Positions 1 to 8,960 are shown, numbered from the stretch's first letter. The stretch is 64,000 bases of DNA from Citrobacter arsenatis (GCF_004353845.1 NZ_CP037864.1:2046001-2110000); one strand, 5' to 3'. Numbers and translations: made by a program. The notes: generated from the sequence alone by a model not told the origin.

Positions 1-663
1 GACGCGCCGGAATCACATTTCTTACGCCACTATCATGCGTTAAAACTTCTGCCAGAAAGCCTTGCGCCGCGCCCCCGTTTTTATACGCGTGGGTGGATGG
101 CGGTGGACTTTTTTCACGGCAAGGTAGAATCCAGATTACCGGACGCCGACGAACTCGCTGGCTTACTGTATCATCTGCACCAGCAACCCCTATTGGGCTG
201 GCGAATCAGTTTGCTGCCGCTACTTGAACAGTACTGGCAGTGTGGCGATCCGGCGCGTCGGACGCCACACTGGCTGCGGGCGCTGAAGCAGCTACGTAAA
301 CACGGTGAGCCTCGTCCTTTGCGTCTGGGGCCGCTGCATATGGATGTCCACGGTGACAACATCGTGCGTACAGCCTCAGGGCTACGGCTGATTGACTGGG
401 AATATGCCGGTGACGGTGATATCGCCCTGGAGCTGGCGGCGGTATGGGTTAGCGATGAATCCCAGCACCGGCAGTTGGTTAACGCCTACGCCCAACAATC
501 GCACATTGAGCAAAACACGCTGTGGCGACAGGTCAGGCGATGGCGGCCCTGGGTAATGATGCTAAAGGCGGGGTGGTTTGAGTATCGCTGGCGACAAACC
601 GGCGATCGACAATTTATCAGGCTGGCCGATGAAACCTGGCGGCAGCTAACAATGAAAGGATAA
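1..663 (+). CDS. thiK: Thiamine kinase ThiK, 5' end outside window
   Basis: The reading frame is open from the first base and ends at TAA 661-663, giving 220 residues of a protein normally about 274 long, so some 54 N-terminal residues are missing. ThiK phosphorylates thiamine to thiamine phosphate for salvage in the cytosol. The aminoglycoside-phosphotransferase/choline-kinase fold shows as HMDVHGDN (catalytic loop) followed by LIDWEYAG (metal-binding Asp). nagZ follows 10 bp downstream on the same strand, as in E. coli. The first in-frame ATG (97) is internal and is not the start. Confidence 0.93.
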   Translation, partial: DAPESHFLRHYHALKLLPESLAPRPRFYTRGWMAVDFFHGKVESRLPDADELAGLLYHLHQQPLLGWRISLLPLLEQYWQCGDPARRTPHWLRALKQLRKHGEPRPLRLGPLHMDVHGDNIVRTASGLRLIDWEYAGDGDIALELAAVWVSDESQHRQLVNAYAQQSHIEQNTLWRQVRRWRPWVMMLKAGWFEYRWRQTGDRQFIRLADETWRQLTMKG

Positions 664-673
664 GGAGAGCAGT

Positions 674-1699
674 GTGGGCCCAGTAATGTTGGATGTTGAA
701 GGGTATGAGCTGGACGCTGAAGAGCGTGAGATTCTGGCGCATCCGCTGGTAGGTGGGTTGATCCTCTTTACCCGAAATTATCATGACCCGGAACAGTTGC
801 GTGAACTCGTGCGCCAGATCCGCGCGGCATCGCGCAATCATTTGGTGGTGGCGGTAGATCAGGAAGGCGGGCGCGTACAGCGTTTTCGCGAAGGATTTAC
901 GCGTTTACCCGCGGCCCAATCCTTTGCCGCGCTGCACGGTCTGGAAGAGGGCGGCAAACTGGCTCAGGATGCCGGATGGCTAATGGCCAGCGAAATGATC
1001 GCAATGGACATCGATATCAGCTTTGCGCCGGTGCTGGATGTGGGGCATATCAGTGCGGCAATTGGCGAGCGCTCATATCATGCCGATCCGCTGAAAGCGC
1101 TGGCTATGGCAACCCGCTTCATTGACGGTATGCACGCCGCTGGCATGAAAACTACCGGTAAACATTTCCCCGGACATGGGGCGGTGACGGCGGATTCACA
1201 CAAAGAAACGCCAACCGATCCACGCTCAGAAGCGGAAATTCGGGCGAAAGATATGTCCGTGTTCCAGACGTTGATTACGGAAAACAAACTTGATGCCATT
1301 ATGCCTGCGCACGTTATCTACAGTGACGTGGATCCGCGTCCGGCGAGCGGGTCGCCGCACTGGCTAAAAACGGTTCTGCGTCAGGAGCTTGGCTTCGATG
1401 GCGTCATTTTCTCCGACGATTTGTCGATGGAGGGGGCGGCGATAATGGGAAGCTATGCGGAGCGTGGTCAGGCATCTCTGGATGCAGGTTGCGATATGAT
1501 CCTGGTCTGCAATAATCGTAAAGGAGCGGTCAGTGTGTTAGATAATCTGTCGCCGATCAATGCAGAACGTGTTACACGTTTGTATCATAAAGGTTCATTT
1601 TCACGTCAGGAACTGATGGATTCGGCACGCTGGAAGACGGTAAGTGCCCAGCTCAACCAGCTTCATGAGCGCTGGCAGGAAGAGAAAGCAGGTCATTAA
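674..1699 (+). CDS. nagZ: Beta-N-acetylglucosaminidase NagZ
   Basis: A 341-residue glycoside hydrolase family 3 enzyme that removes GlcNAc from 1,6-anhydromuropeptides in cytoplasmic cell-wall recycling. The KHFPGHG motif is at 163-169, the catalytic Asp-His pair lies in DSH 174-176, and the nucleophile region is SDDLSMEG. The start is GTG 674, preceded by GGAGAG 10 bp after thiK, and gives the family's usual N-terminus (MGPVMLDVEG). It is probably co-transcribed with thiK and ycfP. In ampC-carrying enterics such as Citrobacter, NagZ products feed AmpR induction of beta-lactamase; ampC itself is not in this window. Confidence 0.97.
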   Translation: MGPVMLDVEGYELDAEEREILAHPLVGGLILFTRNYHDPEQLRELVRQIRAASRNHLVVAVDQEGGRVQRFREGFTRLPAAQSFAALHGLEEGGKLAQDAGWLMASEMIAMDIDISFAPVLDVGHISAAIGERSYHADPLKALAMATRFIDGMHAAGMKTTGKHFPGHGAVTADSHKETPTDPRSEAEIRAKDMSVFQTLITENKLDAIMPAHVIYSDVDPRPASGSPHWLKTVLRQELGFDGVIFSDDLSMEGAAIMGSYAERGQASLDAGCDMILVCNNRKGAVSVLDNLSPINAERVTRLYHKGSFSRQELMDSARWKTVSAQLNQLHERWQEEKAGH

Positions 1700-1720
1700 C
1701 GCAAGTTTGGCGAGGATGCG

Positions 1721-2263
1721 ATGATTATCTATTTACACGGTTTTGACTCTAACAGTCCGGGCAACCACGAAAAGGTGTTGCAGCTGCAGTTTATCGACCC
1801 GGACGTCAGGCTGATTAGCTACAGTACGCGGCATCCTAAACATGATATGCAGCATCTGCTGAAAGAAGTGGACAAAATGCTGCAACTTAATGTGGACGAC
1901 CGGCCGCTGATTTGTGGTGTCGGGCTCGGGGGGTATTGGGCTGAACGGATTGGTTTCCTGTGTGATATTCGTCAGGTCGTGTTTAATCCCAATCTGTTCC
2001 CGTATGAGAACATGGAAGGAAAAATCGACAGACCTGAAGAGTATGCAGACATCGCGACAAAATGCGTGACCAATTTCCGTGAAAAGAATCGCGATCGCTG
2101 CCTGGTTATCCTGTCACGTCATGATGAAGCACTTAATAGTCAGCGCTCGTCTGAAGAGCTGCATCATTTTTACGAGATAGTGTGGGATGAAGAACAGACG
2201 CACAAGTTTAAGAATATCTCGCCACATTTGCAGCGCATCAAAGCGTTCAAGACGTTAGGTTAA
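1721..2263 (+). CDS. ycfP: YcfP, UPF0227 alpha/beta-hydrolase-like protein
   Basis: A 180-residue protein nearly identical to E. coli YcfP. The N-terminus IYLHGFDSNSPGN resembles an esterase oxyanion loop. At the nucleophile elbow the sequence is GVGLGG, so the Ser of a classical GxSxG is replaced by Gly. I remember the E. coli protein having the same change, so this is a family trait and hydrolase activity is doubtful. It lies 21 bp after nagZ and is probably the last gene of the thiK-nagZ-ycfP operon. Its physiological role is unknown to me. Confidence 0.92.
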   Translation: MIIYLHGFDSNSPGNHEKVLQLQFIDPDVRLISYSTRHPKHDMQHLLKEVDKMLQLNVDDRPLICGVGLGGYWAERIGFLCDIRQVVFNPNLFPYENMEGKIDRPEEYADIATKCVTNFREKNRDRCLVILSRHDEALNSQRSSEELHHFYEIVWDEEQTHKFKNISPHLQRIKAFKTLG

Positions 2264-2278
2264 TCCTTATTGAGCGTT

Positions 2279-3043
2279 TAAAAAAACAGCCGCCAGGCTA
2301 ATGCTCGTCAGTTACGAACGTATGGTGAACATGTGATTCCGGCGGAGGGTTCCGTTCACCTCAGCGGTGTCATTTCTCTGAAGCACCGATTCCTGTGAAC
2401 GTGCAAGGGAGGCTCACCGCCGCCTCCCTTGCAACCCAGGCTCCCGGCGGGTAAATCGTCGCTACGCGAGTTATTCGTCTTATGCCGTCTGCCTGTTGGG
2501 TCGGGGTCGAGCCTGCGTCCATGCAGGCCGTCCCCTCTGCCCGCATCCCTGCGGGCAGACCCGGTCAGCCGTCAACGCCTCATCGATTTTCAGCCGGACC
2601 GGGGTCATCGCTTCAACGCACTGACTTCCAGTTAAATCTTTTTTGCTGTTTAAACAAAAAACGCAGATGGTCAGGTGTGGGCTGGTCCGGCTGAAAATTG
2701 CCGGCGTGTTTCCGTAAGGCCGGGAGAGCCAGCATGGATGCTGGCTCAGGGCGCGCTTTGCAAGGACGCTTCCTCGCGCCCGGCCCGGTAGCCTGGAGGA
2801 ATAAGCGGAGGGTATTGCGCAGCAACAATTTTCCCGCCGGGAGCCGGGATTGTAATGGGCGTGGCGGAGAACGCCCTTTACACGTTCACAGGAATCGGTG
2901 CTTAAGAGAAATGATGAGCATGAGGTGAACGGAACTCTTTCTCCGAGATAGCATGTTCTTTACCTCGGGCAGTACAGGTTGAAGCTTTCTGAAACTGAGG
3001 CGCTAACTGACTGGCATTACAGCCGCCGGGCTGGTTTTTTTGT
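2279..3043. repeat. Approximately 765-bp imperfect palindromic element
   Basis: The ycfP-ndh gap is filled by two arms that are imperfect reverse complements, centred on GTTTAAAC near 2648-2655. Matching landmarks are A-tract/CAGCC at 2281 against CTGG/T-tract at 3031-3041; TTCCGTTCACCTCA at 2350 against its complement near 2921-2934; the CACCGATTCCTGTGAACGT block at 2384-2402 against 2883-2901; GGCTCCCGGCGGG on both arms; and ATTTTCAGCCGGACC on both arms. A smaller perfect hairpin (11-bp arms) sits near 2404-2433. Short ORFs in it look incidental. It may be a multicopy element; that is inference. Confidence 0.75.
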
Positions 3044-3082
3044 TCTTAAAGTTCCGGTTGTCTATCTTTTCAGCATCAAAAC

Positions 3083-3096
3083 TTGATACACATCAA
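3083..3096. promoter_or_regulatory. FNR site upstream of ndh
   Basis: TTGATACACATCAA is an exact match to TTGAT-N4-ATCAA. In E. coli FNR represses ndh anaerobically from a comparable position. A plausible -10 (TATTCT, 3125-3130) would place the transcription start near 3138-3140, about 50 bp from the centre of the site. Confidence 0.85.
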
Positions 3097-3232
3097 TTTT
3101 GGTATGACCAATGCACCGTTCGTGTTATTCTCACTCTCGAAGAACATTTTCATTATCGTAACTTGTTGTTAATTAAAGGCTATGCTAATAACTTTTAATT
3201 AACAATTGGTTAATAAATTTGAGGGGGTCACG

Positions 3233-4537
3233 TTGACTACACCATTGAAAAGGATCGTTATTGTCGGCGGCGGTGCTGGCGGACTGGAAATGGCGACGCA
3301 ACTGGGTAAAAAGCTGGGGCGTAAGAAAAAGGCCAAAATCACGCTGGTGGACAGGAACCACAGCCATTTATGGAAACCGTTACTGCATGAAGTAGCGACA
3401 GGGTCTCTCGACGAAGGTGTGGATGCGCTGAGCTATCTGGCGCATGCCCGTAACCATGGCTTCCAGTTCCAGTTGGGTTCGGTGGTGGATATCGATCGCG
3501 AAGCAAAAACCATTACTCTCGCCGAGCTGCGCGATGAGAAGGGCGATCTGCTGGTTCCTGAGCGTAAAGTCCCGTATGACACGCTGGTGATGGCGTTGGG
3601 CAGCACGTCCAACGATTTCAACACGCCGGGCGTCAAAGAAAACTGCATTTTCCTGGATAACCCACATCAGGCGCGTCGTTTCCACCAGGAGATGCTGAAT
3701 CTGTTCCTGAAGTATTCCGCGAATCTGGGCGCTAACGGCAAAGTGAATATCGCCATTGTGGGCGGTGGTGCGACAGGGGTTGAACTCTCCGCCGAGCTGC
3801 ACAATGCGGTAAAACAGTTGCACAGCTATGGCTACAAAGGGCTGACCAACGATGCGCTGAACGTTACGCTGGTCGAAGCAGGTGAGCGTATTCTGCCTGC
3901 GTTGCCGCCACGTATTTCCGGTGCTGCGCATAATGAATTAACCAAACTGGGCGTACGCGTACTGACCCAGACGATGGTCACCAGTGCTGATGAAGGCGGA
4001 TTGCACACCAAAGATGGCGAATACATTAAAGCCGACCTGATGGTGTGGGCGGCGGGTATCAAAGCACCAGACTTTATGAAAGACATTGGCGGTCTGGAAA
4101 CGAACCGTATTAACCAACTGGTGGTTGAGCCAACTCTGCAGAGCACGCGCGATCCTGACGTCTACGCGATTGGCGACTGCGCCTCCTGCGCGCGTCCGGA
4201 AGGTGGTTTTGTGCCGCCGCGCGCTCAGGCTGCGCACCAAATGGCAAGCTGCGCCATGAGCAACATTCTGGCGCAGATGAACGGCAAGCCGCTGAAAGCG
4301 TATCAGTACAAAGATCATGGGTCTCTGGTCTCGCTCTCTAACTTCTCTACCGTGGGTAGCCTGATGGGCAATCTGACCCGTGGCTCGATGATGGTGGAAG
4401 GGCGTATTGCGCGCTTTGTCTACATTTCACTGTATCGTATGCATCAGATTGCGCTGCATGGTTACTTCAAAACCGGCCTGATGATGCTGGTCGGCAGTAT
4501 TAACCGGGTGATTCGCCCGCGTCTGAAACTGCATTAA
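3233..4537 (+). CDS. ndh: NADH:ubiquinone reductase, type II (NDH-2)
   Basis: A 434-residue peripheral inner-membrane flavoprotein that passes electrons from NADH to quinone without pumping protons. The N-terminal FAD Rossmann motif is IVGGGAGGLEMA and the second nucleotide-binding motif is IVGGGATGVELS. The start is TTG 3233 with GAGGGGG five bases upstream; this gives the family N-terminus (M)TTPLKRIV, whereas the upstream ATG would add nine alien residues. The exact FNR box upstream implies anaerobic repression. It is a stand-alone gene between the large palindrome and ycfJ. Confidence 0.97.
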   Translation: MTTPLKRIVIVGGGAGGLEMATQLGKKLGRKKKAKITLVDRNHSHLWKPLLHEVATGSLDEGVDALSYLAHARNHGFQFQLGSVVDIDREAKTITLAELRDEKGDLLVPERKVPYDTLVMALGSTSNDFNTPGVKENCIFLDNPHQARRFHQEMLNLFLKYSANLGANGKVNIAIVGGGATGVELSAELHNAVKQLHSYGYKGLTNDALNVTLVEAGERILPALPPRISGAAHNELTKLGVRVLTQTMVTSADEGGLHTKDGEYIKADLMVWAAGIKAPDFMKDIGGLETNRINQLVVEPTLQSTRDPDVYAIGDCASCARPEGGFVPPRAQAAHQMASCAMSNILAQMNGKPLKAYQYKDHGSLVSLSNFSTVGSLMGNLTRGSMMVEGRIARFVYISLYRMHQIALHGYFKTGLMMLVGSINRVIRPRLKLH

Positions 4538-4546
4538 TATTGACCT

Positions 4547-4580
4547 CAGGCGTCGGACGATTTCACGCATCCGACGCCTG
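4547..4580. terminator. Stem-loop after ndh
   Basis: CAGGCGTCGGA and TCCGACGCCTG form a perfect 11-bp stem with a 12-nt loop, 10 bp after the ndh stop. No T-run follows, so it may stabilise the 3' end rather than act as an intrinsic terminator. Confidence 0.5.
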
Positions 4581-4705
4581 CCTTCAGAGTTCTCTGAATC
4601 ATTTCGTTTTATCCCTGCCTTCCGCTATTTTCATCCGTAATCTGATTGGCATTCCTTACCTTCTGTTGCAAAGTTGTTGCTAATAGCAAAAAAGGAGGAA
4701 CTCCC

Positions 4706-5245
4706 GTGAATAAATCAATGTTGGCGGGTATAGGGATTGGCGTAGCTGCTGCGCTGGGTGTTGCAGCGGTGGCCAGTCTGAACGTTTTCGAGCGTGGCCC
4801 ACAGTATGCACAAGTTGTCTCTGCAACCCCGATTAAAGAGTCGGTAAAAACACCGCGTCAGGAGTGCCGGAACGTGACGGTCACGCACCGTAAGCCGGTG
4901 CAAGATGAAAACCGTATCGCGGGTTCTGTACTGGGTGCCGTTGCCGGCGGCGTTATCGGCCATCAGTTTGGTGGCGGACGCGGTAAAGATATTGCCACCG
5001 TGGCGGGTGCGTTAGGCGGCGGTTATGCCGGTAACCAGATTCAAGGTTCGATGCAAGAAAACGATACGTACACCACCACGCAGCAGCGCTGTAAAACGGT
5101 GTATGACAAATCTGAAAAAATGCTGGGCTACGACGTGACGTACAAAATTGGCGATCAGCAGGGGAAAATCCGAATGGATAAGGACCCCGGCGCGCAAATT
5201 CCGTTGGATAACAACGGACAGTTGGTACTGAATAACAAAGCGTAA
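4706..5245 (+). CDS. ycfJ: YcfJ, glycine-zipper protein
   Basis: A 179-residue protein close to E. coli YcfJ. It has an N-terminal hydrophobic segment (about 5-25) and a central glycine-zipper stretch (about 70-105, GSVLGAVAGGVIGHQFGGGRG and following) of the Rick_17kDa_Anti/glycine-zipper type, suggesting envelope association. The start is GTG 4706 with AAGGAGGAA six bases before it, which fits the family N-terminus MNKSMLAG; the longer reading frame from 4646 is not supported. The function is poorly defined. A strong terminator follows. Confidence 0.9.
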   Translation: MNKSMLAGIGIGVAAALGVAAVASLNVFERGPQYAQVVSATPIKESVKTPRQECRNVTVTHRKPVQDENRIAGSVLGAVAGGVIGHQFGGGRGKDIATVAGALGGGYAGNQIQGSMQENDTYTTTQQRCKTVYDKSEKMLGYDVTYKIGDQQGKIRMDKDPGAQIPLDNNGQLVLNNKA

Positions 5246-5266
5246 AATAGCATTATCCTGAACATT

Positions 5267-5301
5267 AGCCCCCCATTCGCTCAGGCTGGGGGGCTTTTTT
5301 T
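5267..5301 (+). terminator. Rho-independent terminator of ycfJ
   Basis: AGCCCCCCA and TGGGGGGCT make a perfect 9-bp stem with an 11-nt loop, followed by a T-run. It sits between convergent ycfJ and the TonB receptor gene. Confidence 0.9.
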
Positions 5302-5302
5302 A

Positions 5303-7483
5303 TCAGAAGGTTAAGGCGTAGTTCAGACCAAAGGTGCGGCCCCGGCCCTTGTATTCATACAGTGACGGGCTACCGTAGGTTGGGCTATACAGCAGTGGCG
5401 CACGTTGTCCCCACAGCGTGGTGTACTCTTCATTCAGCAGGTTCTCCACGCTAAAGGTCAGCTTACCCAACGGGAGCTGATAGCTGCCGATAAAGTCCAT
5501 AGTGTTATAGCCATCCAACTTATTGCCGCTGGCGTCGGTCAGATCAAATGTTTGCTGGCTCTGTACGCGTAATGTCCACGGTTCAGGCGCCCAACCGACC
5601 CATGCGGTTGCCTTGGACGGTGAGGCCAGTGTGACATCCCATTTCTGCCATTTACCGTTTTGCTTCACTTCAGATTTAATGACGTTGAAGTTGCCGCCCA
5701 GGCTCCAGTCCGTATCCGCAATGAAATAATCCACCGCACCTTCAAGGCCATAAATACGGCGATCGTCGGGCTGAACGTTAATAGTCATATCGCTGCGGTT
5801 GATAACGATCGATTTATCCGAAGTCGAATAGTAAGCTGCCAGTTGCGTGCGCAAACTATCGCCGGTGTAGCGCCACCCCAGTTCGTACGAGTTAACTTTA
5901 ATTCCTTCCAGGCGTGAATCCGCCACGTTGACGCTGCGCTGGAGCTGGTAATGATCGCCAACCAGGGAATAGGTGCCATTCCCGTAATATTTTCCTGGGT
6001 CCGGAAGCTCTACGCCCTGAGAGAAGTTAAACCACGTTTGCTGACGGTCGGTCAGATGGGCGAGGATCCCGGCGTTGAACAGGAAATTATCGTAATCAGT
6101 TTTGCCGCCCGGAATGGCGTCGGCGGAGTTCGCCAGCCCGGTCGCGATTCCCTGTTGTTGAGCATAGCCGACGAAATCATCAACCCTGTTTTCGGTCCAT
6201 TGATAGCGCACGCCGCCGCTGAGGGTAAAGATGTCGTTAATGTCATAGCTGTTTTGCAGGAAAGGCGCGAAATTGGTGATGCTGTAACCGGGGTAACGCC
6301 CGGTGGTATAAGCGGTGCGGTTATCCATGCCGCCGGAGGGCAGGGACCAGGCCAGATCGAAGAATTTCTGATTGGAATCGAAGGTTTCGTGATCGGCATC
6401 GATACCCCACGTCAGCTCCCAGTTATCCATTAACTGGCTGTTGAGGGTAATTTTGGCACCAAACTGGTCGGTGTCCTGCTGTGACGCGGAGAAGCTGGTG
6501 ACCTTGCCTTTGCTTAGCGTCGGGAAGGGGTAGAATTTCAGCGATTCGTCACGGTAATAGATTTGGCCGATCAGATTCTGGCCGAAGAAATCCGCATCTG
6601 AATATTGCAAACTGATCAGATGGCGTTCGGTGCCGGGAATACGATCGGAGTTCAGTCCGCTGCGGGTATAAGCTTTACCGGTTCCGGTCACGGCGGACAT
6701 ATTCTCGCCGAGATCCAGCCCGTAATCGTCATCCCCCTGACTTTTATAATACTGCGTAACCAGTTGCAACTGACGGTTGTCGTCAAGTTCAATCGTTCCG
6801 GTGCCCATCACATCCAGACGATCGGAGTGCTGCAGGCCGGTTTGGGTGTTATCCAGCAGCAGGGCATCGTGATTACCGTCATACCAGCCGCCAAACCGTT
6901 GATATGCGACGGACATGCGCCCGGAAGCACGATCGGTTCCTCCGCTTACCGCCGCGGCAACGCGTTCATCATGATCGTTACTATTGTTGAAGCCGCTTTT
7001 ACTCCCCAGTTCAAGTTCTACTTCACGCTCCGGCTGGCCTTTTTTGGTGACGATGTTGATTAATCCGCCGGTACTGCCGCCGCCATAAAGTGAGGTCGCG
7101 CCTGAGATAACTTCAATGTGCGCAATGTTAAACGGGTCAATGGAGTCAAGCTGACGACTGTCGGTTCGCGAGGAATTCAGACGAACGCCGTCAATGAGTA
7201 CGACGATGGCGCGACCGCGCATATTCATGCCATAGTTTGTGCGCCCCTGACTACTGACATCGATTCCTGGGATTAATTGAGCAAGAACATCCTTGAACTC
7301 TTTACCTCCCTGAACCTGTTGTTCAATCTCACTTCCTTCAATAACCCAGGTCGTTTGTGCCATTTCTGCCACGGTACGTTGGCTACGGTTGGCGCTGACG
7401 ATGAGATTATCTTCCTCAGCCGCAATGGCCGGGAGGGTTAAAGACAAAAGGAGAGGATTGAGCACCCAGAGACGCTTATGCAT
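5303..7483 (-). CDS. IutA-like TonB-dependent siderophore receptor
   Basis: A 726-residue outer-membrane receptor. There is a signal peptide (about 1-22, ending AIAA), then a plug domain with GMNMRG, VLIDGVRLNSSRTDSRQLDS and SLYGGGSTGGLINIVTKKG, then a 22-strand barrel ending in YKGRGRTFGLNYALTF with the terminal Phe typical of porin-like barrels. Long stretches agree with my memory of the aerobactin receptor IutA. No aerobactin synthesis genes (iucABCD) are next to it, so the cell may use it to take up aerobactin made by others. A good Fur box lies about 100 bp upstream, implying iron repression. E. coli K-12 has no receptor gene at this position. Confidence 0.9.
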   Translation of the reverse strand: MHKRLWVLNPLLLSLTLPAIAAEEDNLIVSANRSQRTVAEMAQTTWVIEGSEIEQQVQGGKEFKDVLAQLIPGIDVSSQGRTNYGMNMRGRAIVVLIDGVRLNSSRTDSRQLDSIDPFNIAHIEVISGATSLYGGGSTGGLINIVTKKGQPEREVELELGSKSGFNNSNDHDERVAAAVSGGTDRASGRMSVAYQRFGGWYDGNHDALLLDNTQTGLQHSDRLDVMGTGTIELDDNRQLQLVTQYYKSQGDDDYGLDLGENMSAVTGTGKAYTRSGLNSDRIPGTERHLISLQYSDADFFGQNLIGQIYYRDESLKFYPFPTLSKGKVTSFSASQQDTDQFGAKITLNSQLMDNWELTWGIDADHETFDSNQKFFDLAWSLPSGGMDNRTAYTTGRYPGYSITNFAPFLQNSYDINDIFTLSGGVRYQWTENRVDDFVGYAQQQGIATGLANSADAIPGGKTDYDNFLFNAGILAHLTDRQQTWFNFSQGVELPDPGKYYGNGTYSLVGDHYQLQRSVNVADSRLEGIKVNSYELGWRYTGDSLRTQLAAYYSTSDKSIVINRSDMTINVQPDDRRIYGLEGAVDYFIADTDWSLGGNFNVIKSEVKQNGKWQKWDVTLASPSKATAWVGWAPEPWTLRVQSQQTFDLTDASGNKLDGYNTMDFIGSYQLPLGKLTFSVENLLNEEYTTLWGQRAPLLYSPTYGSPSLYEYKGRGRTFGLNYALTF

Positions 7484-7584
7484 TTGTATTCCTTTTAAAA
7501 AGAGTCGGTCTGTTTTTGTTATGGCGGTTGAGAAACCGATGGTTACATTGTGAAACAGGCGTTAAAACAAATGCGAATATTGCT

Positions 7585-7603
7585 GATAATAATTGTCGTT
7601 ATC
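7585..7603. promoter_or_regulatory. Fur box of the iutA-like gene
   Basis: The 19-bp sequence GATAATAATTGTCGTTATC matches 15 of 19 positions of the consensus Fur box. It lies 102 bp upstream of the receptor start, on the promoter side. Confidence 0.75.
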
Positions 7604-7737
7604 AACACCTTTTACAAAAAATGATCGTATAAGATGATGAAAACAATGAAAAATGTAGGGGTAATGCACGAAATTCCAACCGGGGGCTTTATCAGCTCCC
7701 GGTGGTGTCAGTACTGCGGGGGAATTACGGGAAAAGG

Positions 7738-8373
7738 TTAAACTTTGATCAGTTCAGGCCACAGTCGCAGGGTTGTACGTGCGATCTGCATCAGTTTCTC
7801 AAACGTTGCACCTTCACGGGCGCTGATCGACATACCTTGTAAAATACAGTTCAGGTATTCGGCCAGTTTTTGCACGTCGCAATGGGCCGGAATTTCGCCT
7901 CGTTGCTGGCGCTGGTGAAGGAACTGGGTAAGCGTTTGTTCCTGCATTGCATGGCGTGACTTCACAGTGTGCGCAATGTCGCGGGAAGAGGCTGCCAGCG
8001 TCGCGGAAGTGTTAATCATGAAACATCCCGCCGGAGTGTCCTTGCTGGTAAAGCAGGTCGCGATGGCGGTGAAATAGTCTTCCAGTGCGGACTGAAGGCT
8101 TTTTTCTTCACAAAACAGCTGGGCTTCGTGTTTCGCCGCAAAGCGGGTGATGTAGCGGTCCAGCACGGCACGGAACAACCCTTCTTTATTAGTGAACTCC
8201 GCATACAGCGTGGGCGCTTTTGCGCCGGTAGCTTCTACGAGATCGGCGAGCGAGGTCGCTTCATATCCGTGCTGCCAGAAGAGTGTCATGGCCTTATCAA
8301 GCGCGGCTTCCCTGTCGAACACTTTTGGTCGGCCACGGCTTTTTTTAGCACAACCTGTCGTTTCAGTTGTCAT
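7738..8373 (-). CDS. comR: TetR-family copper-responsive repressor ComR
   Basis: A 211-residue TetR-type regulator. The N-terminal helix-turn-helix region (about 40-70) contains TSLADLVEATGAKAPTLYAEF and is followed by a ligand-binding helical domain. It matches E. coli ComR (YcfQ), which represses bhsA/comC and is released by copper. It is divergent from bhsA with a 243-bp shared promoter region containing two similar AT-rich dyads. The protein is one residue longer than I remember the E. coli version. Confidence 0.9.
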   Translation of the reverse strand: MTTETTGCAKKSRGRPKVFDREAALDKAMTLFWQHGYEATSLADLVEATGAKAPTLYAEFTNKEGLFRAVLDRYITRFAAKHEAQLFCEEKSLQSALEDYFTAIATCFTSKDTPAGCFMINTSATLAASSRDIAHTVKSRHAMQEQTLTQFLHQRQQRGEIPAHCDVQKLAEYLNCILQGMSISAREGATFEKLMQIARTTLRLWPELIKV

Positions 8374-8501
8374 GGTGCCGATGTACCTTTGTTGGGTTTA
8401 TTGAATAACCATTATAAAAATATTCAACTGCACACTCCAGCGGATTAACGATAAAAATAATTTATAGCTATTAGTATGAAAAATAAGGTCTTTAAATTTT
8501 A

Positions 8502-8517
8502 TATAACGATCATTATA
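8502..8517. promoter_or_regulatory. Candidate ComR operator
   Basis: TATAACGATCATTATA is a 14-of-16 palindrome in the comR-bhsA promoter region. A related AACCATTATAAAAATAT lies at 8407-8423 near the comR start, and both share CATTATAAAAA. Assignment to ComR is inferred from position and the typical TetR dyad form. Confidence 0.5.
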
Positions 8518-8531
8518 AAAAAATGTTGACG

Positions 8532-8547
8532 TGTGACCTGGATCACA
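8532..8547. promoter_or_regulatory. CRP site upstream of bhsA
   Basis: TGTGACCTGGATCACA has both exact half sites TGTGA-N6-TCACA. It lies 70 bp before the bhsA start codon. Confidence 0.7.
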
Positions 8548-8616
8548 TCTATGATTTACCTATCGATCGTTAAGTTAATCTTTTCGGCACACATTCATCT
8601 GCTAAAGGTCACTATC

Positions 8617-8874
8617 ATGAAAAACGTAAAAACTCTGTTCGTCGCTGCTGTTCTTAGCTCACTGTCATTTGCAAGCTTTGCTGCCGTAGAAGTTCAGTCC
8701 ACCCCAGCGGGTCAAGAGAAAGTCGGTACTATTTCTGCGAATGCGGGGACTAACTTAGGTTCTCTGGAAGATCAACTGGCGCAGAAAGCGGATGAGATGG
8801 GAGCGAAGTCTTTCCGTATTACTTCCGTTACCGGTCCTAATACCCTTCACGGTACAGCCGTTATCTACAAATAA
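8617..8874 (+). CDS. bhsA: Multiple-stress resistance protein BhsA
   Basis: An 85-residue YhcN-family (DUF1471) secreted/outer-membrane protein linked to copper, acid and oxidative stress and to biofilm formation. The signal peptide is residues 1-22 (ending SFAA) and the mature part is the small alpha/beta domain. The start is ATG 8617 (MKNVKTLF); the upstream ATG at 8533 would add 28 residues that do not belong. Transcription probably answers to ComR (divergent neighbour) and CRP. A terminator follows. Confidence 0.93.
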   Translation: MKNVKTLFVAAVLSSLSFASFAAVEVQSTPAGQEKVGTISANAGTNLGSLEDQLAQKADEMGAKSFRITSVTGPNTLHGTAVIYK

Positions 8875-8910
8875 GATTTAACCCTTCGCAATGCCACTGC
8901 GAGTTAAATA

Positions 8911-8949
8911 AAAAACCCCCGCGGAATAACATTCAGCGGGGTTTTTTTT
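8911..8949. terminator. Terminator between bhsA and ldtC
   Basis: CCCCGC and GCGGGG arms flank a 13-nt loop, with an A-run on the left and a T-run on the right, so it could serve both convergent genes. Confidence 0.85.
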
Positions 8950-8960
8950 ATGCGCAGAGC

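Noticed and set aside
2429..2928. Short plus- and minus-strand frames in the large palindrome
   Set aside because: They arise in both arms because of the inverted repeat, lack ribosome sites, and are rich in Pro/Arg/Ser as expected for non-coding GC-rich DNA. An annotated family may exist for such frames, but I cannot support translation.
3380..4318. Long minus-strand frames inside ndh
   Set aside because: They are antisense shadows of a highly conserved gene.
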